NCBI GenBank assembly: GCA_019416935.1
Contig: DXWI01000004.1
Location: 85,014 to 149,013 of the forward strand
DNA: 64,000 bases
DNA from: Clostridiales bacterium
GTDB taxonomy: Bacteria > Bacillota > Clostridia > Christensenellales > CAG-138
Reading direction: 5' to 3'
Of this stretch, positions 8,855-18,587 are shown one piece after another (position 1 is the stretch's first letter; each line of letters opens with the position of its first letter). Under the pieces are notes generated by a model, which was given only the letters and a program-made list of their open reading frames with translations, searched no databases and was not told the origin of the DNA. Position numbers and translations under genes: made by a program.

Positions 8855-11482
8855 TCAGCCGACGGTGATCTTCGCCTGTGCGGCAGCCAAGCGCGCGATC
8901 GGCACACGGAACGGCGAACAGGACACATAGTTGAGTCCGATCTTCTGGCAGAACTCGATCGAAGAGGGATCGCCGCCATGCTCGCCGCAGATGCCCATCT
9001 TGATATCCGGTCTGGTCGATCTGCCCAGCTGCGCCGCCATCTTCATCAGGCGGCCGACGCCTTCCTGATCCACTCGGGAGAACGGGTCAAACTCGAAGAT
9101 CTTCTTTTTGTAATAATCCTCGAGGAACTTGCCGGCGTCATCACGCGAGAAACCGAACGTCATCTGCGAGAGATCGTTCGTACCAAAGGAAAAGAACTCT
9201 GCATACTTGGCGATATGATCCGCGATCAGCGCCGCACGCGGCACCTCGATCATTGTGCCGACCCGGTACGGCAGATCCATGTCGCGCTCCTGCATCACCT
9301 GTTGCGCCGTTTTGTCGACGATCATCTTGATATACTTCAGCTCCTTGGGATCGCCCACGAGCGGAATCATGATCTCCGGCGTAACGGCAATCCCCTCTTC
9401 CTTTCGCGTTTCAATCGCCGCCTCAATAACCGCACGCGTCTGCATCTCGGCAATCTCCGGATAGGTAACCGCCAGCCGGCAGCCGCGGTGGCCCAGCATC
9501 GGGTTGAATTCATGGAGATTCACGACCGTGAGCTTGAGCTCTTCAAAGGCCAGCCCCATTTCCTTGGCCAGCGCACGGATATCCGAATCCTCGGTGGGCA
9601 GGAACTCGTGCAGCGGTGGGTCCAGGAAACGGATCGTCACCGGACGGCCGCCCATCGCTTTATAGATGCCCTTGAAGTCGCTGCGCTGCATGGGCAGGAG
9701 TTTGGCCAGCGCTCTGCGGCGGGTTGTTTCATCCTTCGCAACGATCATCTCGCGCACGGCCGGAATGCGGTTTTCATCAAAGAACATGTGCTCCGTGCGG
9801 CAAAGGCCGATACCCTCCGCACCGAATTTCACCGCGACCTCGGCATCGTGCGGGTTGTCCGCATTCGTGCGCACCTTCATCGTACGTACCGCGTCCGCCC
9901 ACGCCATGATGGTTGCGAAGTTGCCGGACACCTGCGCCTCGATCGTCGGGAGCGCCGTTCCGTAAACATTTCCGGTAGAGCCGTCCAGAGAGATCCAGTC
10001 CCCCTCCTGGAACTGGTGGCCCGTTGTCGTGCTGAACGTGCGGTTCTTCTCCACGATGATCACATCGGAGCAGCCCGCCACGCAGCAGGTGCCCATGCCG
10101 CGCGCAACGACCGCCGCGTGCGACGTCATACCGCCACGCGCCGTGAGCACGCCCTCGGCCGCATACATGCCCTCGATATCCTCCGGAGAGGTTTCAAGGC
10201 GCACGAGAATGACCTTTTCTCCCCGTTTTTTCGCCTCTATAGCGTCGGCGGCGTTGAAGTAGATCCGCCCGCAGGCAGCGCCGGGCGAGGCGGGCAGGCC
10301 GGTTGCAATGGCCTCCGCCTTTTTAAGCGCTTCCGGCTCGAACTTCGGGTGCAGCAGCGAGTCCAGCGAGCGCGGGTCAATCTTCATCAGCGCTTCCTCG
10401 CGCGTAATCATGCCCTCGTTGACCAAATCGACCGCAATCTGCAGCGCTGCGGCCGCGGTACGCTTGCCGTTGCGCGTTTGCAGCATGAACAGGCGGCCGT
10501 GCTCAATGGTGAACTCCATATCCTGCATGTCGCGATAATGCGACTCCAGCTTGTTGGCGATGGCCACAAACTGCTCGTACACCTCCGGCTGGCTGTCCTT
10601 GAGCGCTTCGATCGGCGACGGCGTGCGGATGCCCGCAACAACGTCCTCGCCCTGCGCGTTCATCAGGAACTCGCCGTAGAGCCGCGCTTCACCGGTGGAG
10701 GGATTGCGCGTAAAGGCTACGCCCGTGCCGCAATCATCGCCCATATTGCCGAACACCATGGACTGCACGTTGACGGCCGTTCCCCAATCGGACGGAATGT
10801 CGTTCTTGCGCCGGTATACGATGGCGCGCGGATTGTCCCAGCTGCGGAACACCGCCTTGATCGCCTCCAGCAGCTGTACCTTCGGGTCCTGCGGGAAAGG
10901 CATGTTCTTTTCGACCTCGTAAAGGATCTTGTAGCGGCGGACGATCTCCTTGAGATTTTCCGCGCTCAGCTCCGTATCCATCTTAAGACCGTTTTGCCGC
11001 TTCACATCGTCAAAGATCTCGTCAAACTTGCTTTTATCCACCTCCATCACCACATCGGAAAACATCTGAATGAACCGGCGATAGCTGTCAAAGGCAAAGC
11101 GCTCGTTGTTGGTGAGCTTCGCAAGGCCGGCCACGGTTGCATCGTTCAAACCGAGGTTCAGGATGGTATCCATCATGCCCGGCATGGATGCGCGCGCGCC
11201 GGAGCGAACGGACACCAGAAACGGGTTTTCCGGATCGCCGAAGCGCTTGCCGGCATCCGCCTCCGTCTTTGCAAGCGCATCAAAGATTTGCGTCAGAATC
11301 TCCTCCTCGATGACTCTGCCGCAGGCATAGTAACGGTTGCAGGCCTCCGTCGACACGGTGAAGCCGAAGGGTACCGGCAGTCCCAGCGAGGTCATCTCTG
11401 CAAGATTCGCGCCCTTGCCCCCCAGCAGATTGCGCATGGATGCATTTCCCTCACTGAACAGGTACACATACTTGTGTTCCAA
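8855..11482 (-). CDS. ppdK: Pyruvate, phosphate dikinase
   Basis: 875 residues, full length. It interconverts pyruvate + ATP + Pi and PEP + AMP + PPi in central carbon metabolism. Visible parts: the N-terminal ATP-grasp domain (GGKGANLAEMTSLGLPVPFGF), the phosphohistidine swivel motif GGMTSHAAVVARGMG (His near residue 453), and the C-terminal PEP/pyruvate barrel ending in GICGEHGGDPSSIEFC with the catalytic Cys. The start is TTG at 11482, with GGGAGG seven bases upstream. It is monocistronic, with its own promoter and terminator. Confidence 0.97.
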   Translation of the reverse strand: MEHKYVYLFSEGNASMRNLLGGKGANLAEMTSLGLPVPFGFTVSTEACNRYYACGRVIEEEILTQIFDALAKTEADAGKRFGDPENPFLVSVRSGARASMPGMMDTILNLGLNDATVAGLAKLTNNERFAFDSYRRFIQMFSDVVMEVDKSKFDEIFDDVKRQNGLKMDTELSAENLKEIVRRYKILYEVEKNMPFPQDPKVQLLEAIKAVFRSWDNPRAIVYRRKNDIPSDWGTAVNVQSMVFGNMGDDCGTGVAFTRNPSTGEARLYGEFLMNAQGEDVVAGIRTPSPIEALKDSQPEVYEQFVAIANKLESHYRDMQDMEFTIEHGRLFMLQTRNGKRTAAAALQIAVDLVNEGMITREEALMKIDPRSLDSLLHPKFEPEALKKAEAIATGLPASPGAACGRIYFNAADAIEAKKRGEKVILVRLETSPEDIEGMYAAEGVLTARGGMTSHAAVVARGMGTCCVAGCSDVIIVEKNRTFSTTTGHQFQEGDWISLDGSTGNVYGTALPTIEAQVSGNFATIMAWADAVRTMKVRTNADNPHDAEVAVKFGAEGIGLCRTEHMFFDENRIPAVREMIVAKDETTRRRALAKLLPMQRSDFKGIYKAMGGRPVTIRFLDPPLHEFLPTEDSDIRALAKEMGLAFEELKLTVVNLHEFNPMLGHRGCRLAVTYPEIAEMQTRAVIEAAIETRKEEGIAVTPEIMIPLVGDPKELKYIKMIVDKTAQQVMQERDMDLPYRVGTMIEVPRAALIADHIAKYAEFFSFGTNDLSQMTFGFSRDDAGKFLEDYYKKKIFEFDPFSRVDQEGVGRLMKMAAQLGRSTRPDIKMGICGEHGGDPSSIEFCQKIGLNYVSCSPFRVPIARLAAAQAKITVG

Positions 11483-11520
11483 CTGAATTCCTCCCTTATC
11501 TTCTTTTATCTATCGAACGT

Positions 11521-11549
11521 AGTATAGGCGGCCTGTCCCAAAAATGCAA
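11521..11549 (-). promoter_or_regulatory. Promoter of ppdK
   Basis: On the minus strand TTGCAT (11544-11549), 17-base spacer, TATACT (11521-11526), about 40 bases before the TTG start of ppdK. Confidence 0.6.
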
Positions 11550-11588
11550 CAGTTCATGCAGTAATTGAACCATTTTTCTAAAGATAAC

Positions 11589-12326
11589 TCAAAATTGCTT
11601 CAAAAACGCAAGGATTCTTGCACCATAGTCGAGAGACGTCCCGACCTGTTCCGTCAGAAATGTTGTGATTTCGGCACGCAGCGCAGGCGTCAGGCGGACG
11701 CGCGACAGCGCACCGTCCTCCAGCAGCAGCATGCGGCGCATGGCCTCCAGAGAGGTTTTCTGCACCTCCCGCGCACCATTGCCGCAGGCAGCGCAAACCG
11801 CGCCGCCTGCAAGCGCCGAAGCATAGACGTGCGCGTCCGCGCGCAAGTCCCGTCCGCACCGCGCACAGGTGGTAATCGACGGGCAATAGCCGATCACCTG
11901 CAAATAGCGAATCAAGTAGCAAAGGAAGAGATCGAGCGGTTCCATCTCCGCATAGGCCAGAAAGGACAGAGAATGATAGAGCAGCGAGAACAGCGGCTTG
12001 TTCGGCTCCCGTTCCTGCACCGCCTCGTGCGCAAGCTGCAGCATGGCCGAACCGATGGCAAAGCGGTCGATGTCCTCCCGGATCGGAAAAAAGGTCTCCT
12101 GAATCGCGCACTGGTTGACCGTGCACTTCTCCTTGCCCTGATACAGTTCAAATTCACCGAATACGAACGGCTGTGCGACCGGGAGCAGGGGGCTTGTCGG
12201 TCTGCGGCATCCGCGCGCTTTCGCGTCAATACGCCCCTGCTCAATGGTAAAAATGCTGATAATCCTGTCGTTTTCGCTGTAATTCACATACCGCGTGACA
12301 ATTCCCGTCGCACAGACCAGCGCCAT
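11589..12326 (-). CDS. recO: DNA repair protein RecO
   Basis: 245 residues. RecO loads RecA with RecR during recombinational repair. The OB-fold N-terminus is recognisable (GIVTRYVNYSENDRIISIFT, KARGCRRPTSPLLPVAQPF), as is a helical C-terminal domain with a four-cysteine zinc site (CARCGRDL about 25 residues before CAACG). It is the last gene of the long yqfC-to-recO cluster; its ATG lies 9 bases past the yqzL-like stop. Confidence 0.92.
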   Translation of the reverse strand: MALVCATGIVTRYVNYSENDRIISIFTIEQGRIDAKARGCRRPTSPLLPVAQPFVFGEFELYQGKEKCTVNQCAIQETFFPIREDIDRFAIGSAMLQLAHEAVQEREPNKPLFSLLYHSLSFLAYAEMEPLDLFLCYLIRYLQVIGYCPSITTCARCGRDLRADAHVYASALAGGAVCAACGNGAREVQKTSLEAMRRMLLLEDGALSRVRLTPALRAEITTFLTEQVGTSLDYGARILAFLKQF

Positions 12327-12335
12327 ATCGCATTC

Positions 12336-12461
12336 CTATTTCTCGGACGTTGGCGCCTCCTCTGCCGCACGCAGGGCTCGATACATCAAATAGGCGCCGA
12401 TCTCTCCGGTGTCCGTGAACCGCTTCCACAGGCGGCTCTGTTGTTCCCTGTTTGAATCCAT
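12336..12461 (-). CDS. YqzL-like small protein between era and recO
   Basis: 41 residues, starting at ATG 12461 behind a strong AAGGAGG. The sequence contains SRLWKRFTDTGEIGAYLMYRAL, which follows the WxxFxxTGxIxAYLxY pattern of YqzL, the small protein found between era and recO in many Firmicutes. No function is established. It is below usual ORF length limits and easily missed. Confidence 0.75.
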   Translation of the reverse strand: MDSNREQQSRLWKRFTDTGEIGAYLMYRALRAAEEAPTSEK

Positions 12462-12538
12462 TGCGCACAACCTCCTTGGTCATTAGTATGGCAGGCGGTC
12501 AATGCGCTCATGAGACGAAAAATCTGGAAGCGGCACGC

Positions 12539-13429
12539 TTACTCGTATCCGAGTTCGTGCAGCACTGCCGGTTTGTTTCTCCAATCCTCCTTGATCTTGA
12601 CCCACAGCTGCAGGTTCACGCGGCAGCCGAGCAGCCATTCCATATCCCGTCGGGAAACGGCGCCGATCTTTTTGAGCATGGAGCCGCCCCGGCCGATGAT
12701 GATCCCCTTGTGCGATTCCCGCTCGCAATAGATGGTCGCCCAAATATCCATCAGGCCGCCGCCTTCGCGCAGTTCCATCCTGTCAACGCCGACGCCGATG
12801 CCATGGGGAATCTCCTCGCGCAGCAGCTCGAGCGCCTTTTCGCGCACCATTTCGCCGCAGATCACGCGCTCCGGCTGGTCCGTCACCATATCGTCCGGAA
12901 AATACTGCGGCCCCTCCGGCAGACACGCCAGCAATTGTTCTTCAAGGCGTTCCAGTCCCTCGCCCGTCTTTGCGGAGGCGTTCAGAATCCCTCGAAACAT
13001 GCCGCGATCAAGCAGCGCCTCTTTTGCCTGCCCGACCGCAGCGGCCGAAGCGGCATCGCACTTGTTTATCAGCGCAAAGACCGGCGCTTTTGCATGCGAC
13101 AGCTTGTCCATAATGCGCTCGTCGCGCTCGCGAACGCCTTGCAGCGCATCGACGACGAACAGCACGGCCTCCACCTCGCTGAGCGCATCGGTCGCCACCT
13201 TCTGCATGTATTCGCCCAATCGGTTTTTGGGTGTCGTCATGCCGGGCGTGTCCAGGAAGATGATCTGATACGTTTTTCGGGAAAGGACGCCCGTGACCTT
13301 GCTGCGCGTTGTCTGCGCACGGTCGGACACGATGGCGATCTTCTGACCGATCATTCGATTGAGCAGCGTGGATTTGCCCGCATTCGGGCATCCGACGATG
13401 GAAACAAAGCCGGAGCGGTAGCCGCTCAT
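12539..13429 (-). CDS. era: GTPase Era
   Basis: 296 residues from ATG 13429 (AAAGGA upstream), giving SGYRSGFVSIVGCPNAGKST; a 26-residue upstream extension is not family-like. GTPase motifs: G1 GCPNAGKS (13-20), G3 DTPGMT, G4 NKCD. The C-terminal KH domain holds GIIIGRGGSMLKKIG. Era binds 16S rRNA and assists 30S maturation. The start overlaps the cdd stop by 4 bases. Confidence 0.96.
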   Translation of the reverse strand: MSGYRSGFVSIVGCPNAGKSTLLNRMIGQKIAIVSDRAQTTRSKVTGVLSRKTYQIIFLDTPGMTTPKNRLGEYMQKVATDALSEVEAVLFVVDALQGVRERDERIMDKLSHAKAPVFALINKCDAASAAAVGQAKEALLDRGMFRGILNASAKTGEGLERLEEQLLACLPEGPQYFPDDMVTDQPERVICGEMVREKALELLREEIPHGIGVGVDRMELREGGGLMDIWATIYCERESHKGIIIGRGGSMLKKIGAVSRRDMEWLLGCRVNLQLWVKIKEDWRNKPAVLHELGYE

Positions 13430-13839
13430 GCGAGATCCTTTCTGCCGAAGGAATGCGGCAGCAGCGCGCCGAGCGTCGTCTGCTCGGATTCGCCTCTGGC
13501 GTTGCATACGATGACCGGCATCTCAGCGGAACAGAACTCCGACAGCGCCTGCCGGCAAACGCCGCAGGGATAAGCGGGCAGCTCGCCGCTGCACGCGATG
13601 GCAATGGCGTCAAACGAGCGCTCCCCCTCGTAAACCGCGGTGAACAGCGCCGTCCGCTCGGCGCAGTTCGTGGGCGTATAGGCGGCGTTTTCTATGTTGC
13701 AGCCCATATAATCCTTTCCGCTCGATGCGCGCAGGCACGCGCCCACGCGGAACCCGGAATACGGAACGTACGCATGTTCGCGCGCTTCACAGGCTTTCTC
13801 AAGCAACCGGTGCAATTCCGTTTGATCGACATGATTCAT
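13426..13839 (-). CDS. cdd: Cytidine deaminase
   Basis: 137 residues. It deaminates cytidine and deoxycytidine to uridine forms for pyrimidine salvage. The zinc and catalytic signature is intact: NCAERTAL (Cys59, Glu61) and PCGVCRQ (two Cys ligands near residue 91). The substrate-binding start YVPYSGFRVGACL is typical. Coupled to ybeY and era by 4-base overlaps. Confidence 0.95.
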   Translation of the reverse strand: MNHVDQTELHRLLEKACEAREHAYVPYSGFRVGACLRASSGKDYMGCNIENAAYTPTNCAERTALFTAVYEGERSFDAIAIACSGELPAYPCGVCRQALSEFCSAEMPVIVCNARGESEQTTLGALLPHSFGRKDLA

Positions 13840-14282
13840 CCGACCGTCAACCCCATTTCCTCCATAATCTCCTTTTGCTGGCCGCGCATGAGCCGCTCCT
13901 CGTCCTCGTTCATGTGGTCGAAGCCGAGCAGATGCAGCATGCCGTGTACGGCGAGGAACGCCATCTCCCGTTCCTTAGAATGGCCGTACGTCTGTGCCTG
14001 TTCCGCAGCACGCGCCATACAGATGGCGATATCCCCGAGATACCCGTCCGGCGGCGCGGCGATCTGCTCGCCCTCCCACGCGGGAAACGACAGCACGTCC
14101 GTGACGCGGTCGATGTTTCGGAACTCCCGGTTCAGCCGCTGAATCTCCTGCTCGGACGTCAACAGCACGCCGACGCTGCCGGTATTGTTCCTGTGCGCAA
14201 GGGCGGTTTTGACCGCCCGCTCGATCAGCGCGCAGGCTGCTGCGTCGGCCTGCACCGTTTCATCGATCACCAGATCGATCAT
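13836..14282 (-). CDS. ybeY: Endoribonuclease YbeY (rRNA maturation factor)
   Basis: 148 residues. It contains the metal site HGMLHLLGFDH (HxxxHxxxxxH, near residues 113-123) and the conserved NREFRNIDRVTDVLSFP segment. YbeY takes part in 16S rRNA 3'-end maturation and ribosome quality control. It overlaps the pgpH stop by 4 bases. Confidence 0.95.
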   Translation of the reverse strand: MIDLVIDETVQADAAACALIERAVKTALAHRNNTGSVGVLLTSEQEIQRLNREFRNIDRVTDVLSFPAWEGEQIAAPPDGYLGDIAICMARAAEQAQTYGHSKEREMAFLAVHGMLHLLGFDHMNEDEERLMRGQQKEIMEEMGLTVG

Positions 14283-16438
14283 TTCGTTGATTCCTCCTCA
14301 TCGCCCGGGTAGCGAACGCGGTCATGCAAAATCCCGGTGAATGTTGTCAAAAAGCTTTTCTCAACCCGCGCGATCTCCTGCATTGTGATCGGGCAGTCCG
14401 AAAACTGTCCGTCGTCCAGCTTCCCGTGGATCACCTTGTGAACCATATCGGCAATCTGCTCCGGCGTCGCGTCGCCAAGGGAGCGTACCGCCGCCTCGCA
14501 GCTATCGGAGAGCATGACGATGGCGCTCTCCCGCGTCGATGGGCGAGGTCCCGGATAGCGGAACGCCGCTTCCGGTACGGACTGGTCGCCCGCGTTCTTT
14601 TTGGCCTTGAAATAGAAGTAGGCAACCATTGTTGTGCCGTGATGCTCGGCGGCGATGGCGCGCACGGCGGCAGGAATGCGATACTTTTGCAGCAGCAGCT
14701 CCGCGTCGCGCTGATGCTGAATGATCACCCCGGCGCTCTCCTCCGGCGCCAGCGTATCATGAACGTTTCCGTCCGTTTGGTTCTCGGAGAAATAGGAGGG
14801 CCGCCGCAGCTTGCCCACGTCATGATACATCGCGCCGGCCCGCGCAAGCATGGCGTTGGCGCCGATCTCCTCCGCGGCCGCCTCCGCAAGCGATGCGGCC
14901 ATCATGGAATGGTGAAACGTACCCGGCGCCACCGTCATCATCTTTCTCAGCAGCGGATGATTGCCGTTGAGCAATTCGTGCAGCCGCGCCGACGTCACCA
15001 CATCGAACAGGTTTTCCCATACGGATAGCATGCCCACGCAGAATACGGAAAGGATCACCGGCGGCAGCAGCGTCAGCCCGACATGGATCAGCGTGTTTTG
15101 CAGCGATACGCCGAGCATAGCGCAGCCCGAAAGAACGGCCACCGTGCCCACGCCGCCGGCTGCGCCGCCGGCCGCGATCAGTGAACCGCGCCGGTCATGG
15201 AGCAATGCAACATGAATAGCCGCCTGACCGCCCAGCATCGACGCCGCCGCGCACAGGAAGGACGCACTGCCCAGCATGCCGTCCCCGTTTCCTCCCGCCA
15301 TCATACCAAAGGTGAGTGCGAGCAGCACGTTGACCGCCTGCGCCGTCCGCTGCGAGAGCAGAATGGAGCACAGAAGCACGGCAAATATTGCCGGCGAGAT
15401 GCGCGGATCGAGCAAAAAACAGATCCATTCGAGCAGCACCGTAATACCGATGATCAGCAGCAGCATGAGCATCTGTTTGCGAGAAGCGAGCAGTTCCGGC
15501 TGCCGCATGAGCAGATAGCAGCCGAACACCGCATAGGCCATGAACTGAAAGCCGATAATGCCCAGCGCAAACACCCGATTATCGTTCACGCCGCGCACAA
15601 GCCCGAGTGTGGAAAGAATGGCGAACTGGCCGCCGGTAAGCGTATCGCCCCTGTTTGCAACGATGGCTCCGCGCGCAAGCATGACCGGCTCCACTGCGGC
15701 CGCGGCCTCCTCGCGGGCGCGTGCCGTCGCGGTCGTATCCTCCACCAGCGTCGGCTGGAAACAAGCATCATAGAACAGTTCGCCAAGCTCCTTCAAGCGC
15801 GTCGGAAGCGTAGTGATCTGCAATTCCCGGGAAATCGTCGACCGGAGGCCGTCCAGTTCCGCTTCCGATATGCCGGCCGGCAGCTGGACGGAGAGCTTCG
15901 CAAGAACGATCTCCCTCAGCCGCAGCAGTTCTTCATCGCTTACCGACAGGAGCGCATAGCCGAGCGCTGCATCGGTTACGGGCACGGGGATGCGCGATAG
16001 CCGAGACAGCAGCGCATCCTGTGCCATCACAACCTGCCATGACCGATCGTCGGTGAGCGGCGTACCGTCCGGAGCGGTGGGCGCGGTCTCGTTCCGCAGC
16101 GTTTTTGCCTCTGCCCGAAAGTCGGAAATGGCCTGAAATCCGTCCTCCGCCTGCTGAATCAGCGAATTCGCAAGGGTCTTGTCCAGCGCAAACACGGTTG
16201 CAACGCCGTTGCGCGCCGATTGCCGCAGCAGCTCCGTCGCCCCGGTATCCTCTACGGCGCGCGGCGCATAGATGGTTTCCGGTACAACCGCGCCGACGGC
16301 GACGTCATAGCGTTTCTGCATCAGCGACAGCAGCGCTACCAGCACGTTCAGTCCGAACAATCCCGCAAGCATCAAAAGCCCCAGCAACCGGCTGTGGCCG
16401 CGGAACCTTCGGCTCCTTCTTTTGCGTTCAGGCGCCAA
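14279..16438 (-). CDS. pgpH: Seven-TM HD-domain phosphohydrolase (PgpH/YqfF family, c-di-AMP phosphodiesterase)
   Basis: 719 residues. An N-terminal membrane helix (35-60) leads to an extracellular domain, then seven helices (about 280-480), then a cytoplasmic HD domain with PGTFHHSMMAASLAEAAAEEIG and YHDVGK (near residue 538), and the second half HHGTTMVAYFYFKAKK. Family members hydrolyse c-di-AMP. The start is TTG at 16438 behind GAGGGGGGAAAGCC. It sits between phoH (12-base gap) and ybeY, as in other Firmicutes. Confidence 0.92.
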   Translation of the reverse strand: MAPERKRRSRRFRGHSRLLGLLMLAGLFGLNVLVALLSLMQKRYDVAVGAVVPETIYAPRAVEDTGATELLRQSARNGVATVFALDKTLANSLIQQAEDGFQAISDFRAEAKTLRNETAPTAPDGTPLTDDRSWQVVMAQDALLSRLSRIPVPVTDAALGYALLSVSDEELLRLREIVLAKLSVQLPAGISEAELDGLRSTISRELQITTLPTRLKELGELFYDACFQPTLVEDTTATARAREEAAAAVEPVMLARGAIVANRGDTLTGGQFAILSTLGLVRGVNDNRVFALGIIGFQFMAYAVFGCYLLMRQPELLASRKQMLMLLLIIGITVLLEWICFLLDPRISPAIFAVLLCSILLSQRTAQAVNVLLALTFGMMAGGNGDGMLGSASFLCAAASMLGGQAAIHVALLHDRRGSLIAAGGAAGGVGTVAVLSGCAMLGVSLQNTLIHVGLTLLPPVILSVFCVGMLSVWENLFDVVTSARLHELLNGNHPLLRKMMTVAPGTFHHSMMAASLAEAAAEEIGANAMLARAGAMYHDVGKLRRPSYFSENQTDGNVHDTLAPEESAGVIIQHQRDAELLLQKYRIPAAVRAIAAEHHGTTMVAYFYFKAKKNAGDQSVPEAAFRYPGPRPSTRESAIVMLSDSCEAAVRSLGDATPEQIADMVHKVIHGKLDDGQFSDCPITMQEIARVEKSFLTTFTGILHDRVRYPGDEEESTK

Positions 16439-16450
16439 GGCTTTCCCCCC

Positions 16451-17428
16451 TCAAATCCTTTGTTTTTCGTATTTCTCGTACGCGCGGATGATGCGCTGCA
16501 CCAGCTCATGCCGCACGACGTCCTTGTGCGTCAATCGCACAATTTCAACGCCCTCTACACCGTCGAGCACATCCAGCGCATGCACAAGGCCGCTCTTCTT
16601 CTCGCGCGGCAAATCGATCTGTGTAATATCGCCCGTCACAACCACGCGGGAGCCCTCGCCAAAGCGGGTTAAAAACATTTTCATCTGCTCGATGGAGCAG
16701 TTCTGCGCTTCGTCGAGAATAATATATGCGGCATTGAGCGTCCGGCCGCGCATGTAGGCAAGCGGCGCCACCTCGATCGCCCCGCGCTCCGTCAGCGACC
16801 GGTACGTTTCCACGCCGAGAAAATCCTGCAGCGCATCATAGAGCGGGCGCAGATAGGGGTCAACCTTTGTCTGCAGATCGCCGGGCAAAAAGCCGAGCTT
16901 TTCACCGGCTTCAACGGCGGGCCGCGTCAAAATGATCCGATCAACCTCTTTGTTCTTAAACGCCAGCACGGCCATGGCCACCGCGAGATAGGTCTTTCCG
17001 GTGCCGGCAGGGCCCACGCCAAACACGAGCTCATGCTCTTTGAGCGCCTGAATGTAGCGCTTCTGGCCCAGCGTTTTGCACTTGATCTGGCGGCCGCGAT
17101 TCGTAATAGCAACCACATCGCCCATGATCTGGCTGATCAATTCGGCGTTGCCCTCGCGCGCCAGATCAATCGCATAGCGAATGCGGGAGCGATTGATCGG
17201 CTCGCCGCGGCGCTGCATGTCCAGCATCTTTTCCAGCACCGTGGCGGTCAGCGCGGTCATCTCCTCGCCGCCCTCGATCCGAATGCCCTCCTCCGCAACG
17301 GTAATGCGCGTTCCGGTTTCATCCTCGATCACGCGAAGATTTTCATCAAACACGCCAAACAGTCCGATCAAATCATCCACGGCTTCAATGCCGACCAGCT
17401 GCACGGTCTTTTCATTTGTTCCCGTCAT
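16451..17428 (-). CDS. phoH: PhoH family ATPase
   Basis: 325 residues. An N-terminal KH-like part is followed by the P-loop domain: Walker A GPAGTGKTYLA near residue 139, Walker B IILDEAQN. PhoH proteins are cytoplasmic ATPases of uncertain role, linked to RNA metabolism. ATG 17428 has AAGGAG upstream and overlaps the yqfD 3' end by 17 bases. Confidence 0.94.
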   Translation of the reverse strand: MTGTNEKTVQLVGIEAVDDLIGLFGVFDENLRVIEDETGTRITVAEEGIRIEGGEEMTALTATVLEKMLDMQRRGEPINRSRIRYAIDLAREGNAELISQIMGDVVAITNRGRQIKCKTLGQKRYIQALKEHELVFGVGPAGTGKTYLAVAMAVLAFKNKEVDRIILTRPAVEAGEKLGFLPGDLQTKVDPYLRPLYDALQDFLGVETYRSLTERGAIEVAPLAYMRGRTLNAAYIILDEAQNCSIEQMKMFLTRFGEGSRVVVTGDITQIDLPREKKSGLVHALDVLDGVEGVEIVRLTHKDVVRHELVQRIIRAYEKYEKQRI

Positions 17429-18584
17429 AAACGAGCTCCTTCTGTATCCCGATGGTTTCTTCCGTTACAATACACACTACGGCGACCAAGCATCCGTTGT
17501 ATTGCGTGTAACGAATGGTTTTGTCCACAATCACCGCATCCTTTGGAATGCGCAAATATGCGTTCTGCTCCGCATCAAAGGCTGCCGCCTCCCTCATCTC
17601 CGCCTCGCTCAGCGCGACCGGCTGCTCGGTCAGTTCCCGGTACAGTCCGGATACCGCGCGAAGCGGCAGCACCGTGCCGGAAAGCGCCGCGCTATGCGTG
17701 TCGGATCGCTCAAAATCGGCAAACGGGGATTCGCTCTCGTAAACCAGTCGATCTCCGATATAGATTGCGCGATACGGCGCCGTTTGGCCGCTCGGCTGAA
17801 GCCGGGTCGTCTCGGCAAGCACCGCAGCCTCGGAAAAATAGTATACGTTTGCGAGCACCTCGCCATATGCGTGCACGCGCAGCGGGAGCTGCGAATCCTC
17901 GCGGGTCAGATCGCCAAGGATCAGTACATCGCCCGCCCGCACCGCATCGCCTGCCCTAACGACCGGTATGCCCGCGAGCGCCTTCACACGGATGATGACG
18001 CCGTCCTTCGCCGCGACCACCTCACAGGGTGCTTCGGGATCGATCGGTTCGGGTGCAGTGACGGCCTCCACAATTTTTACCGTTAAAATCACGCCGTCTA
18101 GCGTGACCTCCGCCCAGCCAATCCGCTCGTCAACCGCCAGCAGTTCGGTGCCGAGCGCCGGCAGCGACAGCCCGCTGCGGGGCCGCCCAACCGTCACGCC
18201 GAGCGACTCCAGCGCCCGCAATACCGTTTGCTCCGCAATCCGCTCGCAGCCTGTCACACGGATCACGCAGATCCGCGTAGATAAAAGCATCATGCCAAGA
18301 AACACCAGCGTGAGGCCGATGCACAGCGCCTTCCTGCGCCAGAGGCGAAGCAGGAAAAAGGGCAATCCGCTGCGGGAGAGGATATGGATTCTGCACCTGC
18401 TTCGGCGACGCAAACGATGAAGCCGTTTGAAGTCCGCCGCACGGATGCGGCAGTGCAGCGTCGTTCGATCCACGCGGCGAATACTGCGCGCCCAGATGCC
18501 CGCAAGCTGCATCTCGTTGAGCAGCCGCTCTGCATCCGCGCCTTTGATTTGTATTATAACATACCCATCGATAGATTGCCACAT
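17412..18584 (-). CDS. yqfD: Sporulation protein YqfD
   Basis: 390 residues. A basic N-terminus (RAADFKRLHRLRRRSRCRIH) precedes one membrane helix (about 85-105, ALCIGLTLVFLGMMLLSTRI), then the extracytoplasmic region (GCERIAEQTVLRALESLGV, AKDGVIIRVKALAGIPVVRAGDAVRAGDVLI). YqfD is sigma-E controlled and needed for spore formation in the mother cell. It follows yqfC by 3 bases and overlaps phoH. Confidence 0.9.
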   Translation of the reverse strand: MWQSIDGYVIIQIKGADAERLLNEMQLAGIWARSIRRVDRTTLHCRIRAADFKRLHRLRRRSRCRIHILSRSGLPFFLLRLWRRKALCIGLTLVFLGMMLLSTRICVIRVTGCERIAEQTVLRALESLGVTVGRPRSGLSLPALGTELLAVDERIGWAEVTLDGVILTVKIVEAVTAPEPIDPEAPCEVVAAKDGVIIRVKALAGIPVVRAGDAVRAGDVLILGDLTREDSQLPLRVHAYGEVLANVYYFSEAAVLAETTRLQPSGQTAPYRAIYIGDRLVYESESPFADFERSDTHSAALSGTVLPLRAVSGLYRELTEQPVALSEAEMREAAAFDAEQNAYLRIPKDAVIVDKTIRYTQYNGCLVAVVCIVTEETIGIQKELVYDGNK

Positions 18585-18587
18585 GCC

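Noticed and set aside
7658..11527. Plus-strand ORF of 1,289 codons
   Set aside because: It is antisense to gerA and ppdK, both with unmistakable family motifs. Long antisense frames are expected in GC-rich DNA.
11540..11588. Terminator after recO
   Set aside because: Only a 5-base inverted repeat with a long loop (GTTCA/TGAAC); too weak to call.
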